In this document: piece by piece, positions 10,142 to 20,292 of the stretch | Layout: every line of letters begins with the position of its first letter | Numbering within the stretch: position 1 is the first letter of the stretch | NCBI GenBank assembly: GCA_014529385.2 | Contig: CM043960.1 | Span: 116,694,043 to 116,758,042 of the forward strand | DNA from: Adiantum capillus-veneris | Taxonomy: Eukaryota; Streptophyta; Polypodiopsida; Polypodiales; Pteridaceae | Direction of reading: 5' to 3' | Length of the DNA stretch: 64,000 nt | Made by a program: the position numbers and the translations under genes | The notes under the pieces: generated by a model | Database searches by the model: none | Told to the model about the DNA's origin: nothing | What the model saw: only the letters and a program-made list of their open reading frames with translations

Positions 10142-11091
10142 GCCTGCAATGATGGCTGAGTAGTTGGTTGGTCCTGGTAGTTGGACGTCGGTTGTCGGGT
10201 AGAATGTGAGGTAGCATCATACTCTTCTGAAAAGGGATTTGTCGACTTGCTAGGGGTGTAGTTGGCTCTTGGTACTTTGTCGGGGCCATAGGTTGATGCT
10301 CCCGGAACTGTTGCCATTTCAACCTCCTCTGGGAGAATACGTTTGTATTCTTGCCCGTACCTGTCAACAAAAACAATGTCCTTCCGCATGGCAGTTTCAT
10401 AAGAGAATAAGTAAAGAACCTTGTCTTTGCTTAATTCATTTGGGTAGGGTTCCTTGCATCGAAAGTAAGAGATTATTCCCTCGCTTTCATGCTTATAAAT
10501 CCCCGCATTCTCATTATAGGTTGGGACCCTGGTTGTTTTCTTATCATACATAAAGAGCGCTCCAAGTCGATCAATGTTAGGAGGCGGTTCTTGGGTTTCT
10601 GAAACCATTTTCCCTTTTGCCACGTTATCTCCATATCTATTGTAATCCTCAGGGTTACTAACTATCAGATAGTGGTTCCCCTTTTCGTCTCGGAATCTGT
10701 CTCCATCATCATAGACTCGAATTATCTCTAGTCTCTGAGCCGGTCTCTCTTCAATACAAATACACTTGCGTCCTCGATAGTCAGAATAAACTAAGGCTCC
10801 CCTCAAGTTAGTTCCTTCCAAGAAGATTATAGTGAACTTGGTTTCGTTTAAAGGATGTAGGGAGGTGCTCCCCCCTGGCATTGGTCCTTCACCGTTGAAC
10901 CCTCCTAGTTGTTGACTCCCTATCATGAAGGACTTTTCCGACGAAGTGTCAGTATCACTACCCTCTTCAATGATCGGTAATAATGGGTCTAGTCTCGTCT
11001 GAGTTACACTCTCTTCGGTGGACGTGGTGCTTACTTGACTTTTGACACTTTTAGCTCCCGACTTAACAAAGGCTCCTGACCTTAAATACAT
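10072..11091 (-). CDS. gag: TE1 Gag N-terminal domain
   Basis: The frame has 339 residues and starts MYLRSG, a start seen in many plant gypsy Gag proteins. The body has no catalytic motif. It contains a Ser/Thr-rich acidic segment (25-60) and a mixed region about 80-250 with Arg/Asp/Tyr-rich strands (YSDYRGRKC, YDDGDRFRDEKGNHY). The end is Gln/Thr/Pro-rich. It lies directly downstream of the leader and is followed by the capsid ORF in another frame. Confidence 0.65.
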   Translation of the reverse strand: MYLRSGAFVKSGAKSVKSQVSTTSTEESVTQTRLDPLLPIIEEGSDTDTSSEKSFMIGSQQLGGFNGEGPMPGGSTSLHPLNETKFTIIFLEGTNLRGALVYSDYRGRKCICIEERPAQRLEIIRVYDDGDRFRDEKGNHYLIVSNPEDYNRYGDNVAKGKMVSETQEPPPNIDRLGALFMYDKKTTRVPTYNENAGIYKHESEGIISYFRCKEPYPNELSKDKVLYLFSYETAMRKDIVFVDRYGQEYKRILPEEVEMATVPGASTYGPDKVPRANYTPSKSTNPFSEEYDATSHSTRQPTSNYQDQPTTQPSLQAWIRQSATLEQDRTKRVIKPHEG

Positions 11092-12730
11092 AAGAATGAA
11101 AGTTGGGTTGCAAACTTAAATCTTACCTGGACTCCTTCTTGTGCAGCTTTGTGATGATCTCCTTTTGGGATCTACACAAATATGGTTAGTCTGTTCACAA
11201 GGGTTTTCCTTGAATCACCAAAAAATCTTTCAAGTATGTACAACAACCACTTAGTCAGCCTTCTGGTGGTCCAATTTCAAATATGAAATGATGGCTAGGA
11301 TCTATATGGAGAGTATGTCCTAGCAGTATAGTCACAAATTGCAAAATATGTCTGAATCACTACTTTCTTAGTATATCGCGATAGACTGACAATTTGCTCA
11401 GCACAAGTCAATTCAAAATTGTGACTTCACCCTTGAGTTCCAGTTACCCTCTATAGCCTATCCCTCAAGTTTTATGAAGTTTGGACACTTGGGTTGGGTT
11501 TTGGTCCCATTTTAGTATTTTAGTTAGAGCTTGATTCTCTATCTGAACCTCAGATTGACCTTCAGTGATCTAAATGCCTTGAATTTTGGTGTGTATGCTA
11601 TATAGGCTCTGATAAAGCTCTCCCTCTGGAAAATTTGAAAGAAAAGGTCCCCAATAGCAGTTTCCTTGGTCTATCGCGATAGACTTGGCATTTTCTCCAT
11701 TGTTAGCATTTTTCTCAAGTTTTCTCCACAGCTGGTTCAGCCTCCCCTTGTGTAGTGCATTGAATAATTTTGGCACTGTTTGGACATTTGGTCAAAGCCT
11801 TCTTGCGCTTGTCTCTGAATTCAAACTCTAAAACACTACTTTTGAAGTTTTGTGATCAAGATGGTGTTCAGTTTCACTCTTTTTTTTTTTTTTGAGTACC
11901 CTTGTGTTGATGTGTTAAACTTGTGGTATAAAGGTTTTTTTTTTCTGTTGTTAGTCAATCACCAACTTCATCAGTCTATCGCGATAGACTAGGCAGAGAG
12001 CAATGGGGATTTCATTTTTGTCTGTTTTTGGATAGTCGTGTTCTCTGTGCCCATATAAGTCTATCCCCCAAGTTTTATGAAGTTTGGACTTATTTTGACC
12101 TTAACTCAACCACTTCAGAAATTTCACTTTTCTCTGGCAATTCACAACTCAATTCCACTTGAAGTGATGCAAATTTAATGAAACTTCATCTTAAACTTGT
12201 GAACATCAATCGTACCTCATGACACAGTCAGTTTACCCTAGGCTAATGGTTATATCTCTTCTTGGCCTTGTTAGGGTCACTTAGTGTTTTCTTATGAGAA
12301 TCATCCGTTTCTTTTTGTTGGTTTTGGTAGCAATTTTTATGTTTTCTCGAGTGTTGGATCATAAATTTCAATGTCTACTCTTTTCACCCCCTTCAAGGGT
12401 ATATGGTGTGGGTTTTGCTTTCAAGGCAAGCAAACAGCCTTATTGTTTATTCTTTTTGTTTGTTTTTGTGTTTTTACGATGTTTTTCTACTCTATTTCTA
12501 CACAAGTATAACAAGCACTCAAAACCAAAAGCCATTACTCCACATTATCCTACTTAACTAAATCTAACTAGTCATAGACCCTCAGCAAGACACAGGCTTC
12601 CTGGCTATCCACTAGACCTCGGGATACTCTATCCTAGATCTTGTTCTAAAAGTTTAAGCTCTCTCTAGTCGAAACTAAAGTAAGCTAACCATCACACGAG
12701 TGACGTAGATCTCCCTACTTAAGGTCTTGT
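11092..12730 (-). other. TE1 5' leader, non-coding
   Basis: About 1.6 kb separates the primer-binding site from the Gag start, with no plausible coding frame. It contains the three-unit palindrome repeat described separately and T runs near 11,880-11,893 and 11,935-11,943. Long leaders are usual in large plant gypsy elements. Confidence 0.6.
11370..12270. repeat. three diverged repeats of about 300 bp, each with a CGCG-centred palindrome
   Basis: The palindrome AGTCTATCGCGATAGACT is perfect at 11,973-11,990. A 16-bp core is perfect at 11,669-11,684, and a copy with one mismatch lies at 11,370-11,387. The spacings are about 299 and 305 bases. Other segments recur with the same period: TTTTATGAAGTTTGGAC at about 11,471 and 12,068, with a diverged version near 11,775. 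This points to an old tandem triplication within the leader of TE1. Confidence 0.75.
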
Positions 12731-12749
12731 GTCCCCAGCAACGGCGCCA
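12731..12749 (-). other. TE1 primer-binding site, tRNA-Asp type
   Basis: On the minus strand the sequence TGGCGCCGTTGCTGGGGAC lies one base inside the LTR. This resembles the TGGCGCCGTTGCCGGGGA site that Athila-like plant elements use with tRNA-Asp. It fixes both the orientation and the inner edge of the LTR. Confidence 0.85.
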
Positions 12750-12750
12750 A

Positions 12751-13672
12751 TGTTTTAGGGCATAACTACTCCCCTGTTCATGCTCGCAAGCACAACACAG
12801 ACAACATACTTATCATCCGATGACACGACTAACCCGTAGGTGCACATAGGCAATCTCGTTAGCTTGTCAGGCTGAGACCAATCTACACATACGCACTTTC
12901 ATGATGCATCAATCACTAACCCTGGTAGAATGCAACCCACTCTATCCCTAAACGCTCACAACACCGTTTACACTTCCAATGAACTCGGAATCACATCAAA
13001 CTTACTAGGCACCATCCTCTCCATAGGATATACTTACCTATAAGTCTAATCTCACCAGATTTGAACCCAAGTTATCTCCATTACAGTTACGATAGACTCA
13101 CAAGTCATAATCCAAAAGTAGGCGAAACCTAAGTCTATGAATATCTATGTGTAGCTAATCTCTTTCTCTTTCCATAGAGCACTTGATTGTTGAAAACAGA
13201 CACTGTTTGTGTTACTTACAAGCAAAACAAGCTCGATGAAGGATCGATTGCGAAAAGCTCGAAAATATGAATGCGTGGCGTGGGCGTGTAGCTCTCGGAG
13301 AGACTACCGCGCTGATGTGGTCATGTCGTGAATCTAGTGAGGGAGAAACGCATAGCAAAGAGGATAAGACATACTCACTCTCTCTCTCTCTCAGACTCGT
13401 ACGACACAGGATTAATAATCAAAAAATGTTATCCTCCAAATGGTTCTAAGGTGACCTTTATACTTGAGTCACCTTAGCTCAAAAATGTACATGGGTTCTC
13501 TTCCTCATAATTACAAACTGGGAACAAATATGGGTCCTTACTGACTGATTAATCTTTACATAACCCAGACAAGTGGATCAAAATGATAAGACGTCTTTGA
13601 CATAAAAATGGGAATTTGATATGCTTTACAAGATGGGCTCATTACAAGAGTTGGACAAATGGGGCTCCAACA
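12751..13672 (-). repeat. TE1 5' LTR, 922 bp
   Basis: On the plus strand it starts TGTTTTAGGG and ends GGCTCCAACA, giving TGTT/AACA termini. The inner edge is fixed by the primer-binding site. The outer edge is inferred from the terminal inverted repeat and from the start of another repeat family at 13,673. It includes a TATA box on the minus strand and a short CT run near 13,379-13,393. The partner LTR is not in the window. Confidence 0.75.
13455..13462 (-). promoter_or_regulatory. TATA box in TE1 LTR
   Basis: The minus strand reads TATAAAGG inside an imperfect palindromic context (GGTGAC and GTCACC flank it). Its position about 700 bp from the inner LTR end in the TE1 sense suits an LTR promoter. 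Confidence 0.5.
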
Positions 13673-13850
13673 GTGGCAGTGTCACTGGGCGGGACAATAG
13701 TCCATATGCAATGGGGAGGTCCTAAGTGGCCGGCATATAAAGGCTGGGGCATGAGCCCTTTGTAGTGCATAAGGAGAGGGAAAGATTGAGCTCTCTCGCT
13801 TATGACTATGGTGGGCCCTTTGGACATTATGTGCAACCCTGCAAGGGTGG
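13673..13850 (+). repeat. G family, left copy of a TATA-bearing repeat (LTR-like)
   Basis: This segment is repeated in the same orientation at 14,913-15,053 and on at 17,878. Shared landmarks are CCATATGCAATGG, a TATA box (CATATAAAGG at 13,734-13,743), GCTGGGGCATGAGCC, GAGCTCTC and CTATGG-GGGCCC. A pair of TATA-bearing direct repeats about 1.2 kb apart suggests a short LTR element. TE1 is inserted at its left edge, so its true start may be outside. No primer-binding site was recognised. Confidence 0.5.
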
Positions 13851-14912
13851 CATCAAGTGGTTTTGGCAGTGCAAGTGGCAACAACTGGCATCATGGCGGC
13901 TCTTCAAGTTGTCAAAGTTCCTTGATTTTTGTATCCAAATATTAGAGAGAAGGTGGATTTTGGTGCAAATTGCTATGAAGATGTGGTGTATTTGGCCAAA
14001 GTGAAGAGTAAGACGGTGAAGCGGAAGCTTGACTTGGGCTTGCTAAAGCCTGTGGATCATGTGCTTGTTGCGGCGGGAGTGTGTCCTACGGTTCAATTGA
14101 AGGTGGTGTCAGCTGTTTGAAGTGTAGGACCAGCTAAGTTAAGGCCAATGATCAGTTATGCTCATTGGAAGTTTCTTATTTGTGGTGTACATGCCATGCC
14201 GGTGGTGGACGATCTTGTTAGGATCTCTACTACCTTTTTATTTGTGAAGTCCATGATATCAAAGCAATACTATGGATGTCTACAACATGGAAAAATGCTA
14301 AAGAAGGTATGCAGGTCCAAGGCAGGCCGGTGATTGCATACATGTATTCTTGATGTGATTTGCTAGGATGAAAACGCTCCAAAATGGGCTAATTTAATTT
14401 GCATAGTGAAGTGTCCAAAGTGCTGGAATGTTCCCCTGGAATGTGGTACTTGAGATGTTCTACAAGCCCGTCTAGATAGCTCCTCAAGCAGAGCTATGTG
14501 TGAAAGATATCAAAGTTCAAAGATGGAAGGCTTTGTAGATCCCCAACGGATAGGGCAAGTGGAGATGGGTGATCAAAGATGATGTTGTGGATAGACGCAA
14601 AGTGCTTGAGTTGTGGTGAATGCCAAAAGTTTGATGGCTTGATGATGAGAGTTGTCGAGATACGACTGATGGAAATTGGGATAGTGGTAAGATGAGGGAT
14701 TCAGGTGGTTTTTCATCGTGTTCAGCGCCTCAATTGTGAAATACAAAGGAATCTGGAGAGTTTCTAGTCAAGAAGGAGGACTTTTGGCACAGCTTTGTGG
14801 CTTGGACATCTGATATGTGAGCAGAGAATGGCAGGACACAAAAGATGTTGGGGGAGGATATGAGTTCAATGGACTCTTGAAGGTTTTTTGACCCCTTGGG
14901 AGCAAGGTTAAT
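13851..14912. other. spacer between the two G repeats, no gene recognised
   Basis: About 1 kb holds only short open stretches (60-80 residues) without motifs. If G is an LTR element, this is its internal region and it is non-autonomous. Confidence 0.4.
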
Positions 14913-15053
14913 GTGGTGGTGCCACGTGCTGGGATAGTAGTCCCATATGCAATGGCAAGGGCCCAATGGACAATGTATAAATGCTGGGGCATGAGCCTTG
15001 TGTAGTACATAAGGAAAGGGAGAAAGTGAGCTCTCTTTCTCATGGCTATGGAA
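14913..15053 (+). repeat. G family, right copy, interrupted by element E
   Basis: The segment is homologous to 13,673-13,800 and has TATAAAT at 14,976-14,982. Homology stops at CTATGGAA (15,053) and resumes at TGGAGGGCCC (17,878). The intact left copy reads CTATGGTGGGCCC without a gap, so E was inserted into this copy. Confidence 0.65.
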
Positions 15054-15472
15054 TGTTGTGGTAAGCCTTATCTGACACTCATGATGAGAACAATCCCTAA
15101 AAGCTAAGAATGCACCATAAAAGTTAATTGTCACATTTTCCCTATGGAACCTACAAAGCCTCACACATGCTACTCATTCCCTGCACACATGCTACACACT
15201 TGATGATGCATGCCACTTATGGTAGGTCACCCTACCCTTTCCATTTCCACTTGCAATGCATATCCATTCAATCATTGATTGCACTTCTCAACATTGAGGC
15301 TATATATGGCCAATACTCAAAGCTTGTAAATCTCTCTCCAATTTTATTCAATCAAGAAAACTATTTTTATTCTTCATTGTGTATTGAGATCATTTTCTAG
15401 CCTACTCCTAATTATCTATTGGCTTTGGTCAAACCATGAATGCCACAATGGTGTATCCACCATAGCCCAACA
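15054..15472 (+). repeat. E 5' LTR
   Basis: It starts TGTTGTGGTAAGCC and ends TAGCCCAACA. TATATATGG near 15,300 is a candidate promoter. It is clearly similar to 17,458-17,877 over its whole length with scattered substitutions, so the insertion is not recent. Confidence 0.8.
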
Positions 15473-15474
15473 TG

Positions 15475-15490
15475 TGGTATAAGAGCATGG
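15475..15490 (+). other. E primer-binding site
   Basis: TGGTATAAGAGCATGG differs at one base in the first twelve from TGGTATCAGAGC, the complement of plant tRNA-iMet. It lies two bases after the LTR. Confidence 0.7.
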
Positions 15491-17457
15491 TGAGTGATTA
15501 GCACTTCATAATCACCCTTATATGACCTTAGTAGGTTAGAATTAGCATTAAAATGCATATATAGATCTCAATCAAGTTGAGTTTTGTTGAATATGTGCAA
15601 AGGTTGATGACCTTTGGGCCACTACCAAGACATTCAAAGAGATTGAGCACTAGGAGCATCAATTCCCCTGTTGGATCACTCGGATTTCTCCTTGCCATTG
15701 TGGTCGTAATCAATTTCATTGCACTTTTCAATTACTTTGTTGATTGTGTGCATGTTTCCATATTTTGCAAGCTGAAATTGACTGTTTGAATGTGTGCATG
15801 TGTGTGCATAGATTTTCTCAAGAACTTTCTATTGCACCTTTGCATACTCTAATCGGAGCTCATATGTGTATTCTATTGGATGATTAAATTTGAAGCTTTT
15901 GAAAAGCTTTCTTGTGCTACTAATAAGTTTTTCATTTAACCTTCCATTTAGGTGTATGTGTGATTTTAAGTGAATGCGTGTGGCTTAAAAGCCAAAACGA
16001 GTCTGTTTTTTTGGTGGGACCTCGGCTTCACTAAAATCCAAGAAAACCAACAGAGGCTACTACCTCTCCCCCAAGCCTTCGCTGGCTCTTGCCTTTTCAT
16101 CACTTACTGGATCCCACACACTCGCCTACCCCGCAAACGATTACTTGCTCAAAAATGCATCAACTTAGCACTCTCAATAGCCTGCAATTATTTCCATGTC
16201 ATGATGATCGCTTGCTCTTGCCAATTTGTTGCCCGTCGACTAGGTGATCTTTACGTGCTCTAGCCACCCTGACCTACCCCTGCAACCCTCTTTGTCTATA
16301 ATCGGCTCTACCTTCAATACCTTGGATTCATCGTTGCCTCCAACAATGTCCTTTTTTGGTTTATTGGAAATACTTTTGCTTCTATTGAATTTTAAAATTC
16401 TTAAATCTACGTTCCCATGGGCATGAGTTTTCACTTTAGTCCTTGTTGTTACAACATTTTCACGCAACCATTGGGTCCTCTGTTTAGCTATGACTTCACA
16501 CAAAAGCCATGTTCCCACGCCGTTTGGCCTCATAGCCCTATTTTTCCTTCTTGTACTACTTTGGAACCAATGCCCTTGCTATATAACATAGAGTACCAAG
16601 ACGATATTTATAGCAAGAAGGAGCATCCATAGTAGCACATCAAAACATTCAAGGTGGCCAAGATATAAACAATTGAAGAGGCTTCAAGCGCATCAAGCAT
16701 TCAAGCTACTTAAAGAAGTCAAGGTTTTGGGTAGAGTTGTAATCTATGCAGCATTTGAGTCATCAAAACTCTTACAAGAAAGTGCAACCATTCATGTTAT
16801 GCATGCCATATCTAATCTTGAGATTGTAAGCGGTTTTAGACACTTCCAATGTACTTTGGTAAGACCACCCCAAAACCGATCCACCAATATCATCACGCTT
16901 GTACTCAAAATGTACTTCCATGATGTATATGCACGTAGCATGAATCCCATGTGAAACCCATACGTGCACTATCAACGTAATCCTCCAGATTTGCAAAGCA
17001 AGGAGGTGAAAGCACAGAAGATGAGGCCCCTAACAAAGCTCCCAAAAGGAAATGATAACCTACAATGTAAGTGTTTAGACTCTACCCCAAACCATAAAGT
17101 TTGTATGTAAGAACTACACAAATTTTTCATTAGATTCCATCTTATGAGACACATGCAATTACCCGATGATGTAACCCATAATAGACTCCTGTAGGTCATG
17201 AGGGCAACAACTTCCCGGGAGGTCACCCATCCCAGTACTGTTCCTGCGCATATGCGCTTAACTGTGACGTTCCACAAATTGGTCTAGCCATCCAGACCCC
17301 AAAACCTTAAGGTGTTAGGGACCTCCGGTCTAACCAATTTATGCAAGCCTCATAGATAGACACCACTTTGTCACCACAAGTTGGGCTTACCCCAACAAAT
17401 CCTTGATCAAAATCCATGCTCTATCATGTTGTGTAAGCTTCAACTTATGGGGGTGTT
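15491..17457. other. E internal region, non-coding
   Basis: No frame longer than about 100 residues shows a retrotransposon motif on either strand. A 5S-rRNA-like piece lies near its 3' end. The last bases before the 3' LTR (near TTATGGGGGTGTT) may serve as a weak polypurine tract. Confidence 0.55.
17204..17263 (-). repeat. 5S rRNA-derived fragment
   Basis: The minus strand contains GTTAAGCG, then after a diverged stretch TACTGGGATGGGTGACC and TCCCGGGAAGT. This is the order and spacing of the 3' half of plant 5S rRNA. The preceding 5S half is missing and the central part is diverged, so it is not a gene. Plant Cassandra elements carry 5S sequence in their LTRs; a Cassandra-like remnant or a 5S-derived SINE are the two likely sources. 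Confidence 0.75.
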
Positions 17458-17877
17458 TGTTGTGGTAAGCCTTAGCTTACACTCACAATGAGAAAACTCC
17501 CTAAAAGCCAACCATGCAACATAAAAGTGCATAGTCACATTTTACTTATGGAGCCTATAGAGCCTCACACACGCTACTCATTCCCTACACACATGCTACA
17601 CACTTGATTGGCACATGCCACTTGTAGTGGTTCACACTACCCTTTCCATTTCCACTTGTGATGCATATCCATTCAATCATTGATTTCACTTCTCCACAAT
17701 GAGCCTATAAATGGCCAATACTTAAAGCTTGTAAATCTCTCTCCAATTTCCTTCAATCAAGCAAGGTATTTTTATTCTTCATTGTGTATTGAGCTCGTTC
17801 TCTAGACTACTCCTAATTATCTATTGACTATGTTCAAATTGTGAATGCCACACTGGTGTATCCACCATAGCACAACA
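17458..17877 (+). repeat. E 3' LTR
   Basis: It starts TGTTGTGGTAAGCC and ends AGCACAACA. CTATAAATGG near 17,705 is a better TATA box than in the 5' copy. It is followed by TGGAG, matching TGGAA before the 5' LTR at four of five bases. Confidence 0.8.
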
Positions 17878-18263
17878 TGGAGGGCCCTTTGGGTTCTTTG
17901 TGCAATGCCATAGGGATGACACTGGTCAGTTTGGCATTGCAGGCGGTGACGGCCGACATTGTCATGGCTCCGTCGGGCGGCAATGTAGTGATGATATGGC
18001 ATACAAGGTAAGGGGTGGTTCTTGAAGCCTTCAAGGCCCCTATTTGTTTGAAGAGAAGCCCCTCCCCCACTAGCAACCTCGCTAGTGCCAAGGTTAGGGA
18101 AGTATGAATTTAAAGGCAAGTCTAGGAGAAGGTGGCTTGGAGGTGACTGCAAAGAAGATCAAAGCCGCCCGAAGGGCTGAGTCTCAAGGAGTTGAGAGGG
18201 AAAATGAAGTGTGGGGCGTTCAAGGTACCAAGGGGCACTAGCAACATCACTAGTGAACAAACA

Positions 18264-18285
18264 CCCCCCCCCCCCCCCCCCCCCC
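18264..18285. repeat. C homopolymer, 22 bases
   Basis: An uninterrupted C run lies in the left duplication arm. The corresponding place in the right arm is a 35-base G run at 61,213-61,247. Confidence 0.95.
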
Positions 18286-19773
18286 AAAGTCAAGTGAGAG
18301 AGAATAGATTGGAGCAAAATCAAGGTGAGGGCATCGCCCTTCAAAGGTTTCAAGAGTTGGATACCATATGGACCAATAACTGTGTAGATAACCAAAGTGG
18401 ATGAGTCCTCCTATAAACAATAAAATTTTGTACATTTTTTAAGGATTTCTTGCTAGGCCTTGGAGCTATTTGTGCCTCCATAGAGCCAAGTGAGTGAGGG
18501 TGTGTTTTTCTTTTGGCTTCTTTGTGTAGAGGAGTGTGCTCTTCGTAGAGCCCAAGGAGTGTGCGTTTGAGAGTGTCTTTGTCCAATGACCAAGTGGGTG
18601 CGCCATTTGTTGTAGATGAGTTAATGTATGGTGATTTTGAAGTGTGATCTATCTTCCATAGCCATTTTATGAGTTTCATTTCCCCATGCTCCCTTCTATA
18701 CTTCTTCTTCTTTCTGTCATGGTGCCGATGTGTGTGAGCAGGTGTGCCCCCTTGGGCCATTTTGGTGTGCCAAATGGATTCGAGAGAGAGGTGTTGTATG
18801 TGGTAGTGGTGTGTGGTTCAAAATGAACTATGAAATGCGTATGGGTAACTCATCTTGCTAAGTGTGAGTGTCTTGGTTTGCTCGTGGGGAGCGTGTCGGT
18901 GCACACAATGGTTTGCTAGTGCGATTTGTGTCTTTTGAAGATTTTTTCTGAGAAGATAGGGTGTTGTGAATGCCTTGAGTTATAGAGAGTCCTTGTGTTT
19001 TGTGTTGAGTGGGTTCTCCCATTCCCCCTCTCCATCATCTTTACAAATGTTTTTGAAAGAATGCGGGTCTAGCAAACAAAGACATGATGAAGAAGAATTT
19101 ACAGCTTCCTCATGATTACACACTTCTTTTACAAAGCGTTCACCATCGTAAGGAACTATTCTTCTCTTTAATATGTCCATTAATAGGAGAAATGAGGATA
19201 AGGAGCACAACCATAACCTAGTTGATAGCATATTATTTTGCATGAGCGATGTAAATAGACCCAAGTTAAGTCATTGGCGTGAAAGTGCCTATGCACCTAT
19301 ACAAGACCTATACATATTTGAGATGAAATCATAAATGGCATTATGAGCCCTAAACATTTCTTGAAATGACATTTTGAGCTCTCAATGTTTTGGAGATGTG
19401 TTTAAAAACTAGAAAGTGACCAGCAACACAGGTTCTGGTGATTCAAAAATTCCGTTCTATTAGGCCCTTGGAAGGTTACCTCTGGTTAATCTCAAAAACG
19501 CCTTGCTCAATCTAAACTCAATTTGAAGTTCTTTATCAAAATGACAATTTTGGCAAAGTGCATTTGAAACAGGAGAACAAGCCAAAAATATTGTCTAAAG
19601 TAGTGATAGGGAAAACATTTGATGTAGTGCTCATATATCCAATTGTAGTGTAATTTTCCCAGTTGGAAATGAATAATCCCGGTTGTAAATTTGGAGAAGC
19701 CTAATATCCCAGGGTAAAAATTGAGAAATTTAGTTATAAATCCCTATTGGTGGTGTCCATATATGTATGCCAA

Positions 19774-19807
19774 TGTGTATGTGTGTGTGTGTGTGTCAAT
19801 CTGCGTT

Positions 19808-19840
<33 letters not shown>

Positions 19841-19866
19841 CTGTGTGTGTATGTGTGCATGTATGT
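19774..19866. repeat. GT microsatellite
   Basis: Interrupted TG/GT dinucleotide repeats. The right duplication arm carries CA repeats at the matching place (59,651-59,760). Confidence 0.95.
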
Positions 19867-20047
19867 GGCTAAGATTGGGAAATGTTGTAAGCTGAGAACG
19901 AAGGGATCTTATGACCATGATATCTTATGAAATTCTAGGGGTATTGACACGCAAATATCCTCCCATCCAAATCCATTAAGAAGAACCTCTTAGGCCCAAC
20001 TATTAGGACCCCTTGTCATACATGTCATATATGCGGTCCTTGCACAT

Positions 20048-20278
20048 TGTTGGGATAAAGCCGTTGCGCCTTTGCCCAAGGCCGGATGTCCGATGTCCAC
20101 CAGCTGCCCTCCCACCGTGTCTACTCACCCTTATTCTTTGACATACAAAGAATAAGGAGCTCCTCACTCCATCTACTTCCAGAGATTGCTCCACCCAGAC
20201 ACTCTCGTGCTCCTCCCCTTCCTTGCGTGCACTGCACTGCACTCTGCACACACACATCTGCACACACGTGACCTCACA
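20048..20278 (+). repeat. F 5' LTR (TRIM-like family)
   Basis: The 231-bp segment starts TGTTGGGATAAAG and ends ACCTCACA, and a perfect iMet primer-binding site follows two bases later. It contains a perfect 12-bp hairpin stem CCTTATTCTTTG with a 5-base loop at 20,129-20,157. Related LTRs lie on the minus strand at 58,319-58,542 and 59,292-59,465. Confidence 0.7.
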
Positions 20279-20280
20279 AG

Positions 20281-20292
20281 TGGTATCAGAGC
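20281..20292 (+). other. F primer-binding site, tRNA-iMet
   Basis: TGGTATCAGAGC is a perfect match to the usual plant initiator-Met primer site and lies two bases after the LTR end. Confidence 0.8.

Larger units (their letters stand above)
1..13672 (-). mobile_element. TE1: large Ty3/gypsy LTR retrotransposon, 3' end beyond window
   Basis: The element reads right to left: LTR (12,751-13,672), primer-binding site, leader, gag (about 11.1-8.5 kb), protease, acidic linker, reverse transcriptase, RNase H and integrase (to about 2.4 kb), then an extra protease-like ORF (2,376-1,786) and a basic tail. Protease-RT-RNase H-integrase order is the Ty3/gypsy order. The primer-binding site is of the tRNA-Asp type known from Athila-like plant elements, but I could not fix the clade. 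No second copy of the LTR is visible, so the 3' end lies left of position 1. The frame is broken by several stops and single-base shifts. The right flank begins GTGGC (13,673-13,677), one half of the expected target duplication. Confidence 0.85.
15054..17877 (+). mobile_element. E: complete small non-autonomous LTR retrotransposon
   Basis: The element spans 2,824 bp. LTRs of 419 and 420 bp start TGTTGTGGTAAGCC and end CAACA. An iMet-like primer-binding site lies 2 bp inside the left LTR. The flanking five bases are TGGAA and TGGAG, a 4-of-5 target duplication. There is no gag or pol in about 2 kb of interior, so it must rely on another element's proteins. It is inserted in the right G repeat. 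Confidence 0.8.

Noticed and set aside
17204-17263. An intact 5S rRNA gene.
   Set aside because: The 5' half is missing and the central part is diverged; no terminator T run follows.
20281-20292. TGGTATCAGAGC motifs as parts of tRNA genes.
   Set aside because: They lie one or two bases inside LTRs and have no tRNA cloverleaf around them; they are primer-binding sites.
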